Origin: Bombyx mori
Taxonomy: Eukaryota > Arthropoda > Insecta > Lepidoptera > Bombycidae
Reading direction: 5' to 3'
NCBI RefSeq assembly: GCF_030269925.1
Contig: NC_085128.1
Coordinates: 8,062,501-8,126,500, forward strand
Length of the DNA: 64,000 bases
The notes below the pieces were generated by a model that saw only the letters and a program-made list of their open reading frames with translations, made no database searches and was not told the origin of the DNA. Position 1 is the first letter of the stretch. Each line of letters starts with the position of its first letter. The position numbers and the translations under genes were made by a program. Below, one piece after another: positions 24,598 to 35,600 of the stretch.

Positions 24598-25148
24598 TTA
24601 TCGCTTCTACTGATATACGAACTCGCGCCAACCTGGTATTAAGTAGTAACCGAAGCCTATAGACATCAACGATATAAATACTTATATCCAACTTGAGACT
24701 TGAATTCTAAGTCTCAGTCACGTCATTACGGATCCTCCTGATCCATTAACGGTGCTTTTAGGCACCACAAGCACCGGTCACCGTCCTCGTCGAACCCGTC
24801 GCTTGCGACGAAGGGCTCGACGAGCGAACTAACCCATAGACACAGCCCACTCAGTTTCTCGCCGGATCTTCTCAGTGGGTCGCGTTTCCGATCCGGTGGT
24901 AGATTCTGCGAAGCACTGCTCTTGCTAGGGTCAGTGTTAGCAACTCTCCAGTTGAGCCCCGCGAGCTCACTTACAAACGTTAGGGCGAAGCTGAAATAGC
25001 CTCTCAAGGCTATCAGCATAGGTAGGAAAAAAAAAAAGTCTCAGTTTTATAATATATCGGCTGCCCAGCCCTTCATATCGAAACGCACTGCCTCGTAGCA
25101 GAAATAGGTGGGGTAGCGATACCTACCCGAACGCCCTACCACCAGTAA
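24598..25148 (-). repeat. Bm1-type SINE, minus strand, split by a LINE insertion
   Basis: The SINE runs from its tail side ('ctcgcgccaacctggtatta', 'gacatcaacgatataaat', 'gacttgaattctaagtctca') to 24717. It resumes at 25036 with 'aagtctcag' and continues ('cggctgcccagcccttcata' ... 'ccctaccaccagtaat'). The interruption is the LINE at 24718-25035. Confidence 0.8.
24718..25035 (+). mobile_element. Jockey-like LINE 3' fragment nested in a SINE
   Basis: The LINE 3' UTR (gatccggtggtagattctgc ... ctcaaggctatcagcatagg) ends in an A tail. It is bounded by the 9-bp duplication AAGTCTCAG (24709-24717 and 25036-25044). It is heavily 5'-truncated. Confidence 0.88.
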
Positions 25149-25295
25149 TTTATTAGACGCTATTTATTGTTTTTTTTTGGTGCGATGGTAAAAACGAGAT
25201 GCCGGTATCATCTCGACCAATTCCTCAGAGCACTGTTTTTCTATATTATTGCGAGCGAAGCTATATTTTTTATATTAATAGATTACTGATTATAG

Positions 25296-25536
25296 GTTTA
25301 CTGGTGGTAGGACCTCTTGTGAATCCGCACGGGTAGGTACTAGGTCTATTTCTGCCGTGAAGCAGTAATGCGTTTCAGTTTGAAGGGCGGGGCAGCCGTT
25401 GTAACTATACTGAGACCTTAGAACTTATATCTCAAGGTGAGTGGCACATTTACGTTGTATATGTCTATGGGCTCCAGTTACCACTTAACACCAGATGGGC
25501 TGTGAACTCGTCTACCCATCTAATCAATAAAAAAAA
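25296..25536 (+). repeat. Bm1-type SINE, 5'-truncated
   Basis: Starts at 'tttactggtggtaggacctc', runs through the body and ends 'ccatctaatcaataaaaaaa'. The tRNA-like head is missing. Confidence 0.88.
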
Positions 25537-25990
25537 GCTGCATGTAAAAAAACTAGGAAATCTAATCTACATATTAATAAGCAAAGATAAAACAGTTTAA
25601 TATATTCTTGTGAGTGATAATTAACAACCTATAATTATTAAAATAAATGGTTACCGTCGAAAGTAATCAAATGTGACTGATTGAATCAGATAAACTATTG
25701 ATTATCTTGTTATAAGATTCAGTTTCGTCAAATTTATGTGTGAAAATTCCATTTTTTTTACGATTACATAAAGAAGGGGAGAGTAAAACGTACGTAATAA
25801 AAGAGTGCCAGTCAACGGCCTAGTAATGGATCAACCGCCGAAATACGAGGGTTGGTTGCGTAATGATTCACTGCTCGACGGAAAGAGACGAAGTAAATTG
25901 CTTCGGTCAACGAAGCAATGTATTAAAATCAGTGCTCTGTCAGTTTTGAAAGAACTTTTATTAAATCCAAGCTATTGTTTATTCAAGCTA
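25537..25990. other. Unassigned AT-rich DNA
   Basis: No gene is recognised. It ends in a short run of 'gctaa' units at 25987-26001. Confidence 0.4.
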
Positions 25991-25996
25991 AGCTAA

Positions 25997-26030
25997 GCTA
26001 AGAAAAAGCCGAAAGGCGCTTTTTCTTAGC
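25997..26030. repeat. Hairpin with 13-bp arms
   Basis: gctaagaaaaagc (25997-26009) pairs exactly with gctttttcttagc (26018-26030) across the loop cgaaaggc. It lies at the 5' edge of a truncated LINE. Confidence 0.85.
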
Positions 26031-26249
26031 ACTTCGCCGACATGAGAACCCTCTTGTCGTGGCCGCTGGAAACTAACCTGTAGACCAAATGGTAAACAGT
26101 CGACGTCGCCCAAAACGTGGGTCGCGTTTCCGATCCGGTGGTAGATTCTGCGAAGCACTGCTCCTGCTAGGTCAGTGTTAGCATCACTCCGGTTTGAGCC
26201 CCGTGAGCTCACCTACTAGTTAAGGTATCAGCTTAAGTAGGAAATAACA
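26031..26249 (+). repeat. Jockey-like LINE 3' fragment with internal deletions
   Basis: Retains 'ctgtagaccaaatggtaaac', then jumps to 'gtgggtcgcgtttccgatcc' and ends at 'atcagcttaagtaggaaata'. Compared with the 16.4-kb copy, a block of 3' UTR is missing. Confidence 0.75.
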
Positions 26250-27106
26250 AAAAAAAGCATTTCGACGAGCCAAAAGGACAAATCAAGTTTGTGAAAATAT
26301 TGTGGCTCATAAACATCCGCTTTTTGTAAAAAACATATAATTTACGAATCGAACACAAATTATTAATTAATTTATCATACAATTTGACCTCTTGGGAGTA
26401 ATGAGATGTGCTCACCGCGTGTGATCACCGCAGCCCATACGAATTCGAACTTGTGGCTCAGCAGTATCACATTCGTCAGTCATACGAAAGATCACTATTT
26501 CGGGACTAGACCTGTGTCGCATTTTCGGTTATTTTGTAACTTGAAACTTCTTATAAACTAGTGTTAGCTTGTTTGTTTCAAGGAAATATAATACAATAGT
26601 ATCTTTATAATAAAAGTTTCATCTCTACAGTATTATTACTCAACTAATTCCTATAGTTTTAGGCTGTAAAAATAGAGTGTAATTGATTACAATCTTTTAC
26701 ATTTGATATCCTATTAAAACACGTTTTTGTATTAAAAGAAAAAAGGAACGAATGTCACGAAAAAGTACGATTTATCGCTCTGATAAATTTAGCCGAAGGG
26801 CGACAAAGGGTCGGGACATTATTACATATAGTATTATACATTTACAATAATAAAGAGGTTTAGGAGTATTGTTGTTAAGGAGTTTTGACACGATGACTTA
26901 GGATATAATAATCAGATCTATTATACAAGGAAAAGGAACCGAAATTAATTATAATGTGTCAACCGTTTCTCGAACAATACGGACATAATTTATTAAGGAA
27001 CCTTCGAGAAATTAAAACATAGGGGTGAAAGGTTATTTATAATGAGCGACATTTCGTTTAATGCGACATTTATCTTTGTAATTAATAGTGCTTTTTATTT
27101 GGTACT
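26250..27106. other. Unassigned AT-rich DNA
   Basis: No gene or familiar repeat was recognised. Confidence 0.45.
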
Positions 27107-27392
27107 AGCTGACCCGGCAAACTCCGTAGTGCCTCAATCGATTAAATAAAAGACCTAAAGTTTTGTATAAAATAAACTTAAAACAAACAAAAGGAATCCT
27201 TCCGACGGGGGACACATCAAAGGGAAAACCAAACTGTTATTTTTATTTATATTCCGAGCATTTTCATATTTATCTACCTTTTAAACCTTCTCTGAACTTG
27301 CACAAACAATTCAAGACCAAAATTAGCCAAATCGGTCCAGCCGTTCTCGAGTTTTAGCGAGACTAACGAACAGCAATCCATTTTTATATATA
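27107..27392 (+). repeat. Lepidopteran interspersed repeat ('gctgacccggcaaac' type)
   Basis: Begins 'gctgacccggcaaactccgt' and ends 'tcggtccagccgttctcgag' ... 'catttttatatata'. I recognise this style of repeat in moth genomes but cannot assign its class. Its 3' TA-rich end is where the palindromic element at 27393 has inserted. Confidence 0.6.
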
Positions 27393-28252
27393 TGTTAACG
27401 GAAATGTATGTAATCCGTTATTGTATACAATTCCTAGGAAATGTATGTAATTCCCAAAATCGCACGGAAATGTGTGAAATAAATTATATTATACTTATAC
27501 ATTACACATTTCCTAGGAAATCTATACATTTCCTAAATAGCAATCGGAAATGTAAAACATTTAAGATATTGGTGGGTACGCGGGGACAGTGGGACGAGTC
27601 TTGCACTACGGTCAGTTGCCAACTTGCAATCCACTGGAACCGGCCAGGGATTTAAGAAGTGCCTTTGTAAGAAAAACTGTGCTACATCAAGATGTCTGTG
27701 TTTTAAAAATAAAGTATTATGTACTTCCAAATGCCATTCGAGCTTACCCTGCAAAAATAAATAGCTATATGAACTGACAAAGTATTATAATATAAAGATT
27801 TACTTTTATACTTTGACATTTATAATTATTTAATTATCAGACTGATTACTTGCCAAATGAAAATTTGATTTTATAAGAATAAATATAAGTTGATTTTGTG
27901 ATACGTTAAAAGTTAATAGATAGTTGATTTTAGAAGTTTTAATTAGTAAGATAATATGAATATATTATTATTATTTTACAGTATGACTGTTACCCGATTG
28001 TCTCAATAAGTGTTATATTAAAAAAATATTATTAACAACGTGTTTGATTACAGAAAGCATTTACTTTATACATTTCCTAATACGATATTGGAATTATATA
28101 CAATTCCGAGGAAATTTATACATTTCCTAGGATATATATGCATTAAATAGTTTTTCAAACAATATTTTATACATTTCCTAAATAGTATCGGAATTGTATA
28201 CATTTCCTAGGATTTGTATACAATTCCTTGATTTCATACATTTCCGGTAACA
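27393..28252 (+). mobile_element. Deletion derivative of a Ginger/TDD-like DNA transposon
   Basis: Terminal inverted repeats begin TGTTAACGGAAATGTATG on the left. The right end, reverse-complemented, begins TGTTACCGGAAATGTATG. Both ends are flanked by TATATA, compatible with a short TATA duplication. Each end carries several copies of the word tacatttcc or its complement, often joined as tacatttcctaggaaatg; I count about eleven. Between them lies the C-terminal remnant of a protein with a CXC-type cysteine motif, at 27579-27764. The family assignment rests on that motif, which follows the integrase in Ginger-type transposases, and on the TGT ends. The catalytic part is absent. Confidence 0.6.
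27579..27764 (+). pseudogene. Transposase C-terminal remnant with CXC cysteine motif
   Basis: The frame reads SLALRSVANLQSTGTGQGF, then KKCLCKKNCATSRCLCFK and KVLCTSKCHSSLPCKNK before TAG (27762-27764). The spacing C-x-C-x4-C-x4-C-x-C-x6-C-x3-CH-x4-C resembles the CXC (tesmin/TSO1-like) zinc-binding pattern. The same arrangement, preceded by 'sLR.a..lqs.gtGQGF', is found at the C-terminus of Ginger-like and related integrase-type proteins. No start codon or catalytic domain remains. About 60 codons are left of a protein normally many times longer, so this is a relic carried by a short non-autonomous element. Confidence 0.6.
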
Positions 28253-28254
28253 TA

Positions 28255-28441
28255 TATACTAGCGACCCGCCCTCGCTTCGCTTCGGAAACATTAAAACAC
28301 ACATGAAACCAAAAAATAAAAAATAAAAAAAGACAATGTCGGCTTCTAATGGAAAAAGATTTTTTCAAATCGGTCCAGTAGTTTCGGAGCCTATTCGAAA
28401 CAAACAAATCTTTTCTCTTTATAATATTAGTATAGAAATAG
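28255..28441 (+). repeat. Lepidopteran interspersed repeat ('actagcgacccgcc' type)
   Basis: Begins 'actagcgacccgccctcgct' and ends 'tttcggagcctattcgaaac' ... 'ttataatattagtatag'. It is related to the copy at 53.57-54.0 kb. Class unknown to me. Confidence 0.65.
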
Positions 28442-29670
28442 ATTAGTATCAACAGTTTGAAGTTTTTAATTGAACTACAATTAAGTTTATTCCATTCATA
28501 TAGCTGAAGAAGTTCTTTTGTTATATTTTTTTCAAATTTTAATCTTTAAATATGGGATATATTACAGTTACAGTTTCAGTAGGTAATTACACTAGAAAGA
28601 TATAAGTATGATTTAAATTAAGGGTACGGTTTTCTAAACAGGTAGCCTCCCCTTAGTTGCTTGTCATCAGAACACTTCGCTTGCTCCAATCCGATCATTG
28701 ACGCTTACGATACTTCCGCAAAGATTTCCCGAGGTAAGTGAACTACGATTACAATATTCGTTTATATTATCAAACAGAATAATAAATAATCGCGTTGATT
28801 CTGAGCAACCATTTTGTTATATTTCAATTCAATAGGAATGTTAAAAGTTATTGTGTTAGATAGTGTTCTAGAATTTTCTTAAAGCTATATACAGTATAGT
28901 AAGGTTACTTAAGATGTACGTAATATTCCTTTCGCCTCTTTTGTAGATAAGTGTCTTCAAAATGGAATAACTGTGACATTTTTTTTTGTTTTTTTATCAC
29001 AAGCTGAATAAGCGTACTGTTTACTCTACAATATCTTAAGAAGACTAAAGTAGAGTCTGGCTTATTGTATATTAAAATAAATAAATGCAGCAAATACAAA
29101 ACATTAAACGCGAAATGTATGTACAATTGCCGAGTTTATGGTCAAAATCAGGCGGACAAGAATCTTCAAAAAAATACATTTAATGTGGTATTTACCGTTT
29201 GAAATTTAAAAAAAACAATAATATGATGACTATTAAGCACTTATTTTTATATAAGTTCTGTGTACATATATATACATATTATATAAATACCTATGATCAA
29301 GGCAATGGAAGGTCACCTTTATTTAGCGATCTAGGTTAAGACTAAATGTACTGATTTATAACATGCGTTCTCGCCCAGAGCTTACTTTATTTTCGAGTTG
29401 GGCTTAATAAGTTTAATGAGAAGATAAATTGCTACTGTCTGCTGTCTGTCAACGAAAATAATTAGATTTAAGATTCGAATTTCTGGCGTACTAAATTATC
29501 AGCTTTACATTGCCTTAAATTCTGAAAAGTTGTAGCCTATTTTGTAAGAGACCGCAAATTGATATAGAAAGTATATGACGTAGAAGTAAACAGAATCCGG
29601 ACCTTTCGTTTATCGTTATATGTTGAGTAACGTCATCTGTCATTAGATACCGGGTAACTGGAATGCTCTG
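28442..29670. other. Unassigned AT-rich DNA
   Basis: No gene or familiar repeat was recognised. Confidence 0.45.
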
Positions 29671-29679
29671 AAAACACTA

Positions 29680-29842
29680 TTCGAATGTTCTAGTCCTCAG
29701 TGTTCCATTTGTATCGAGAGTGTTTGTTCTAATGGTGAATGTTCTCAACATAAGCAAGACTAGTCTAGATCATTCTCGAAACTTCTAGTTCTATCGGGAA
29801 TGTTCTAGAAAATTGAAGCCATAATCGAAACCAGTATAAAAG
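29680..29842 (+). promoter_or_regulatory. Heat-shock-element promoter with TATA box
   Basis: Two perfect three-unit heat shock elements occur 12 bp apart: TTCtcGAAacTTC (29773-29785) and GAAtgTTCtaGAA (29798-29810). Two further GAAtgTTC pairs lie at 29683-29690 and 29737-29744. A TATA box TATAAAAG is at 29835-29842. This is the standard build of an HSF-driven promoter, with start expected around 29865. No heat-shock protein frame follows. AATAAA at 29935-29940, about 100 bp past the TATA box, suggests instead the U3-R layout of a solo LTR. Confidence 0.65.
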
Positions 29843-30630
29843 CGTGATAATAATTATATAGGCGATAGAAAGAGAGTTCTATAGAAACGACGAACGGCTC
29901 GACTCAAGTTAATTGTCGTAATAACTGAATTTAAAATAAATTTGTGTTTCGGTGAAGAATTTTTGTTTATCCTGAGCTTCGGCTTGTAACAAATTTACAT
30001 GTGTGTAACGTAAATTAATGATGCAAAAAATAATATTCCTGAAAAGGGAATACCGACCCGGCTAATTCAAATTAATATTCAGGGGACGTCAAAATAGAGC
30101 GGTCCGGGTGTCCTGGGATCTGTGGCCCGCAGGCCGCGACCACATCAACCCTGTCTTTCTCAAGCTTCCGCAGCTCTTTCACTTCCAATGTTAATTACTT
30201 GAAAAGAAGGTACGTATTTTAATAAATTAAATAAAAACGTGGGCTGTTGGTATTTCCTTTGATTTTCTGGAGTCGTTAATGTGTTTAAAACTACTCTACG
30301 TGTGAATATCGCTTTATTTGTATTTTAGTATTATTACTTATTTATATATATTATACGTTTTGAACAATATCCGTGGTCATGGACGGTCAATCATCCGTAA
30401 AAGTGGTTTTAATAATTAAAACTGTTATTCAATTTGCTTGTAATTTTCTTCTGTAATTTGCTTGCTATAAACACTCGAATTTCTTGCATGGTCTTTTTTC
30501 TTCTGTTTTAACTGTACTATTACTCTATGTGTATTGTTTCAGTTTATTTTTGAAATATATATGTATATAGTTTTGTTACCCTAAAATAAAAAAAAATTCT
30601 ATGTTTAGGCGAAAGTCGTCTTAAAGTATT
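29843..30630. other. Possible LTR remainder and unassigned DNA
   Basis: Contains AATAAA at 29935 and a GC-richer stretch at 30070-30180 (cgggtgtcctgggatctgtg ...). No frame, LTR border or target duplication could be fixed. Confidence 0.35.
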
Positions 30631-30882
30631 TTTACTGGGGGTAGAACCACTTGTGAGTCCGCGCGGGTAGGTACCACCGCTCTGCCTATTTCTGCCGTGA
30701 AGCAGTAATGCGTTTCGGTTTGAAGGGTGGGGCAGCCGTTGTAACTATACTTGAGACCCTAGAACGTATTTCTCAAGGTGGGTGGCGCATTTACGTCGTA
30801 GATGTCTATGGGCTCCAGTAACCACTTGCCAACACCAAGTGGGCTGTGAGCTCATCCACTCATCTAGAAAAAAAAAAAAAAA
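30631..30882 (+). repeat. Bm1-type SINE, 5'-truncated
   Basis: 'tttactgggggtagaaccac' through 'gtgggctgtgagctcatcca' and an A tail of about 15. Confidence 0.9.
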
Positions 30883-31319
30883 CTAAGTAGTATTTGTGAA
30901 CCAGAATTTACATGCTTTGTTTAGAAATAATTATAAATAAAAATGAATAAATATTTATGTCTTCACATTATGCGTATCTAAAGTTTGCTATTAAATTATT
31001 TAGAGCATTTATCTATTTAAGTATGTAAATTATTTAAAGTCTATCTACTGCTTTTATTTTTGTTTCTATAAATAGTGCTAATTTAATGCATTTCAGAATA
31101 CGTATGATAAAAATGATATTATATCCGAGCGTGATATTTGGTGTTGAATGTATAATTTTGATTAATTTATTGTTGTAATTACTATACACAAAAAGTAAAT
31201 GAAGCTCAACAACCTTTTCTAAAATAAAATACAGTTTTGTTAAATTATTTCACTTAATTACTTTAATAATTTTTTGTATTCATTAAAAGAGAAAATTTAT
31301 GAGACGATTTATTGCGAGC
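30883..31319. other. Unassigned AT-rich DNA
   Basis: No gene is recognised. Confidence 0.45.
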
Positions 31320-31322
31320 TTA

Positions 31323-31790
31323 AGGCTTCGTCAAACAGAACGCGTACTTAGCGCAGCGTTTTAACGTCGCGCTCTTTTCATGTCACACAAATTGACTAGA
31401 TGAGTCCAACGCTCCTTGACGCAACGCATTCACCAAATCATAGTGTCTTTCGATAGCAGTATGAAAATTTAAAAGTATTAAGTTGTCGAGTGATTCAGAT
31501 GTGGCATTGTATAAGCATGAGTATTTTCTAACTAATTCTATCAATTTTTCGGGCATTATCCAGTATTCTAATACACATTCACTCGGACGCTAAATGAAAT
31601 TTGTAAAAAATTACAACGCCTGACGTCAAAGCATCCTAACGCCGCGACAGAGCGTTGCGTACTTATAGCGCTGGCGCTCTGTTTGACAGTATATTACCAT
31701 AGTAGTACAACAACATATCTCGGCGTCATAGCGCGCCGTCAGTTTAACGCTCTAACGCGCGCTAAGTACGCGTTCTGTTTGACGAAGCCT
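31323..31790 (+). mobile_element. MITE with long terminal inverted repeats, copy 1
   Basis: The ends are AGGCTTCGTCAAACAGAACG and its exact inverted counterpart, and the inverted similarity extends well inward (gcgtacttagcgc). It is flanked by TTA on both sides (31320-31322 and 31791-31793). A 3-bp TTA duplication fits PIF/Harbinger-type elements, but this is not proven. There is no coding capacity. A second copy lies at 48440-48899 in reverse orientation. Confidence 0.85.
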
Positions 31791-31793
31791 TTA

Positions 31794-32468
31794 ATGGTTT
31801 CCGCAAATTTGTGGCACTGCCGTTGACGAAATTCGCTTCACCGCTGCTTCCTCCACCCCTCGTCCGCACTAATTCAACCTGGCATCCCACCACACCCCTC
31901 CACATACCGTGTAACACTCATGAATAATAAGACCGATCGCCAAGATTGTTAATTGTTGTGTTCATTCGCTATAATAGCTACAACAACGGAATTAATCCCT
32001 CAATGCATGTAGCTTCGAAGTCTATGTCGTATTCGCAATTCGATGTTGCTGCTTGATATAAATAAGCAATTTGATGACTTTTAAAATGGATAAAGTAGGG
32101 TTATATGCACATGTATATTTATTACTGTTCTTTTTTTATTCTGCGATAAAAAGATAAATGTTCTGTATGTTATGATTGTCTGACAGAGCTTAGTGAATTT
32201 AATTTAAAATGATTACATCAATTGATTTATTAAGATACTTAATACTTTAAGTATTTTCAATTAAACTGTAAATTTTGTCGATGATCGTATCGTTCAATTA
32301 ATGATACAATATTTTCTCAATGATGAAGATTAGTTCTTTATATTTAATAGATAACTTTGGTAGGATTAAAAGTTATAGGTGTAAAATCGTGAGTGGCTAC
32401 ATAGTGTGTGTCGGTTTTGTCCCTCCTGTACGTGTCCCTGTTTGGTGGCGTGGCGGTGGGGCGCGTAG
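31794..32468. other. Region upstream of synapsin coding exon 1
   Basis: Mostly AT-rich. It may hold synapsin 5' UTR, promoter or intron. A pyrimidine-rich stretch at 32411-32442 precedes the coding exon and could be an acceptor tract. No start codon can be assigned. Confidence 0.4.
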
Positions 32469-32473
32469 TTCAG

Positions 32474-32605
32474 TGGAGGCATTGCGCAGATTCAGCTCCG
32501 GTGATCTGCAGTCGGAGTGCGATGAGGGCGAGGTGGACCCTTACACGGGCCGCGCGGCCACCACTAGTCAACCCAAGCCGCAAGCTCAAAAGCCCACGTC
32601 GCAGG
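32474..32605 (+). CDS. Syn: Synapsin coding exon 1 (domain A)
   Basis: Encodes [19 protein letters not shown] and a Pro/Gln-rich tail ending PTSQG, with donor GTAAGT at 32606. RRFS is the PKA/CaMK phosphorylation motif of synapsin domain A. The second Arg is AGA at 32488-32490. The 5' border is uncertain: AGs at 32468, 32473 and 32478 are all possible acceptors. Alternatively this is the first exon, using a start I cannot see. No credible ATG lies in frame close upstream (the nearest, at 32320, would add AT-rich junk). Confidence 0.92.
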
Positions 32606-35600
32606 GTAAGTCTTAATAATTGAAACTATATAAAAATACTAGACGATAACCGGTTTTTTTTGATAATTTGTGTTTTTTAGAAATTATATTTAAATACGAA
32701 TTACATATTGATAAAATGATGAAATATTCGAAGATCGTTTAGGCATTTTTCAGTGGCTTCGGGTGGCATAACAACGCCATCTGCTGAAATAGCTTTAGTG
32801 TTATTGTGTTTTTAAAGCAGTTAGTTGCTCTCAATTATGAAAAATAGTATTATTATTCGCCAACAGATGTCGGGAAGAGTATATACAACATTTTAAATAA
32901 AACAACATTTTCTGAATATAAATCGTAGCTAGATCGATTTATCGCCCCTGAAATCCCCTGTATACTAAAATTTATCGAGATTCAGATTATATATATGTCA
33001 GCACACGTCAGGGATGGCTGAGCGGTAGGTTCCGTCATCACTCGTATTTGATTGAACACAGTTTATAAAAAGTCAATAAAACCTTTTGAATAATAATTAT
33101 TGAAACTCAACACACACAACTTTCACAATGACAGGATAAACCGACAGTTTCGTTGCACATACCGACAGACCGACTGACCGACTGACTGACTGACAGAGAC
33201 TCACTGACTAAGACGGACGGAATTACTGTCTGACACGGAATGCCACGACTCTGTCCACGTACCGCCATTTTATACTGTGGCGTTACGGAGTCTACCCTTC
33301 ATTTTGTGATATTTATCAAAACAACATTTCATCATTTAAAATAATAATCAAAACCACCGTCTTAATATTACTAAAAGTCGTTATCCACGACATATATAAC
33401 AATTGCTCGTTTAAGGATATAAGATTATTATTATTGGAAAAAGTTTGAGGTTGTAATGAAACAGCGATCTAAAAAAGCGATTACACGAAAATTACTGGTG
33501 GTAGGACCTCTTGTGAGTCCGCGCGTGTAGGTACCACCACCCTACCTATTTGTGCCGTGAAGCAGTGATGCGTTTCGATTTGAAGGGCGGAGCAGCCGTT
33601 GTAACTATAATGAGACCTTAATCTCAAGGTAGGTGGCGCATTTACGTTGTGGATGTCTATGGGCTCCAGTAACCACTTAACACCAGGCGGGCTGTCTACC
33701 AATCTAAGCAATAAATAAAAAAAGACAGGTATTATATGTAATTCCCTTTTTTTTTGACCGTGTAAGCGGGCGACCATATGGCCCACCCGATGATGAGTAG
33801 ACGTCAGCAATGCCAGGGGCATAGCTAAGTCGCTGCCTACCATTAACCATCACCATTTCCGTAGAAATAAACTATTTCAAGTATACTGAGTAGCTTTATC
33901 AATATTTAGAATATAGCAACTGATGGATTGAAGCTTGGTCGTCGTCGCTTTAAAAATGAAACGCCTGCCGTACTCGTATCGCAAGGCCCTGTTTTAAAAT
34001 CCCGCAGGCAGATATTAAATTTCTTAAGGATATGCGTACTTAAGTCCAGCTCACGAAGGACACCATCACGGCACTATCGTCTTTTCTATTTTTACCGCGA
34101 ATCAGTTCTGCATTCCGATTTAAAGTATGGGTGTAGATAGCTTAGAAGCTATAAAAATGACTAACCTTATTGCCAGAACTTAGAATGATGTAACATATTC
34201 TTCCACCTAAATGATTACTAGTTTTGGTTTTAACCCAGATTCGAATTTCAGCTTTTCATTGGGATGTAAACTTTTTCTTACAATCTCTTTTTTTAAATTA
34301 TTCTTGAGAATATTGTGAAAATTAATTAACGAATCATGTTTAATTCAATTAATTAAATAAACATCTCGTAATTGCAGGTTTTCTTATTTGGACACAAAAT
34401 TTCAATTACTTTGTTTTCAATTACTAACTTAATACCTTTGAGTCAGGAAACATGATGTTTTACTTATTACTGCGGTTTAACTTTGTCGATAAATAATTCG
34501 AAAACCATTTCCATGGTCAAGCCATATTTCATTTATGTACATGTTTTTTTTTTTTATTGCTTAGATGGGTGGACGAGCTCACAGCCCACCTGATGTTAAG
34601 TGATTACTGAAGCCCATAGACATCTACAACGTAAATGCGCTACCCACCATGAGATATAAGTTCTAAGGTCTCAGTATAGTTACAACGGCTGCCCCACCCT
34701 TCAAACCGAAACGCATTACTGCTTCACGGCGGAAATAGGCGAGGTGGTGGTACCTACCCGTGCAGACTCCCAAGAGGTCCTACCACCAGTGATTACGCAA
34801 ATTATAATTTTGCGGGTTCTTTGAACAAATCCTTCGAAAACAATTATTTCAACAAAATTTTTAATAGATTCCAATGTTCGCCCAATTACTGAAACTCGAC
34901 AGTAATTACTGATACCCCGAGACTTAAATTTATTAATGTATTATTTTATCGTATTCATTTTGAAAATAAAGGTATTTTTATCATCAACATCAACAGCTAC
35001 TAAGAAAAAGGAAACTCGTTAACGAACAGAAGAGAAAATAGTACCTCACTGTTCTATCTTTGCCCATTTTAAAATAATTTTTTTCAAAGACAATAAATTG
35101 TGCATATTTTTCGGACATGAGACTTTCACTTTCACATAATCTTATTTAGATTATTTCATTGTCGTACTATTGGAGAACAAAATGTATTTGTATAGGACCG
35201 TAACTTTATTTGGGGCAATTCAATTTGACGAGTTTCTTATTCAATTCAATTTACGACCTATAGGATAAAATGAAATAAAAATACCATTGGAAATAAAGGA
35301 AACCTCAACCCGTTTATTTAAATTTAAATATGTTTTTACGTGCAATTTTTTAATATTAATTGTTTTGGAAATTTCAATTTATCAGTGACAATTTGTAAGT
35401 AGATGTAAATAAGATTAATTTTTAACTAGCGACTGGAGGCAGCTTGGGAGGCTCGTCCGGACCTCCGCCAGCGCCGTCTGCTGCAGCAGCTGGTGGGGAC
35501 CTCTCTCTTAATTTGCGAGGCGGCTCTAGGGGTACATCAGCGCCATCTTCCCCCGCCAAATCTAGAGAGTCCTTGTTGCAACGGGTACAATCTCTCACAG

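Larger units (their letters stand above)
32606..35429 (+). other. Synapsin intron 1
   Basis: Bounded by GTAAGT and 'tttttaactag'. It holds the repeat at 32757, a microsatellite, two SINEs, a LINE tail and one decayed SINE. The rest (about 34141-34540 and 34820-35429) is AT-rich and unassigned. Confidence 0.85.

Noticed and set aside
27393..28252. CRISPR-like or regulatory repeat array
   Set aside because: The repeated word is palindromic and unevenly spaced, and lies within matching terminal inverted repeats of a transposon.
33005..33040. 'cagggatggctgagcggtag' resembling a tRNA A box
   Set aside because: No B box, no anticodon arm and no terminator at the right spacing.
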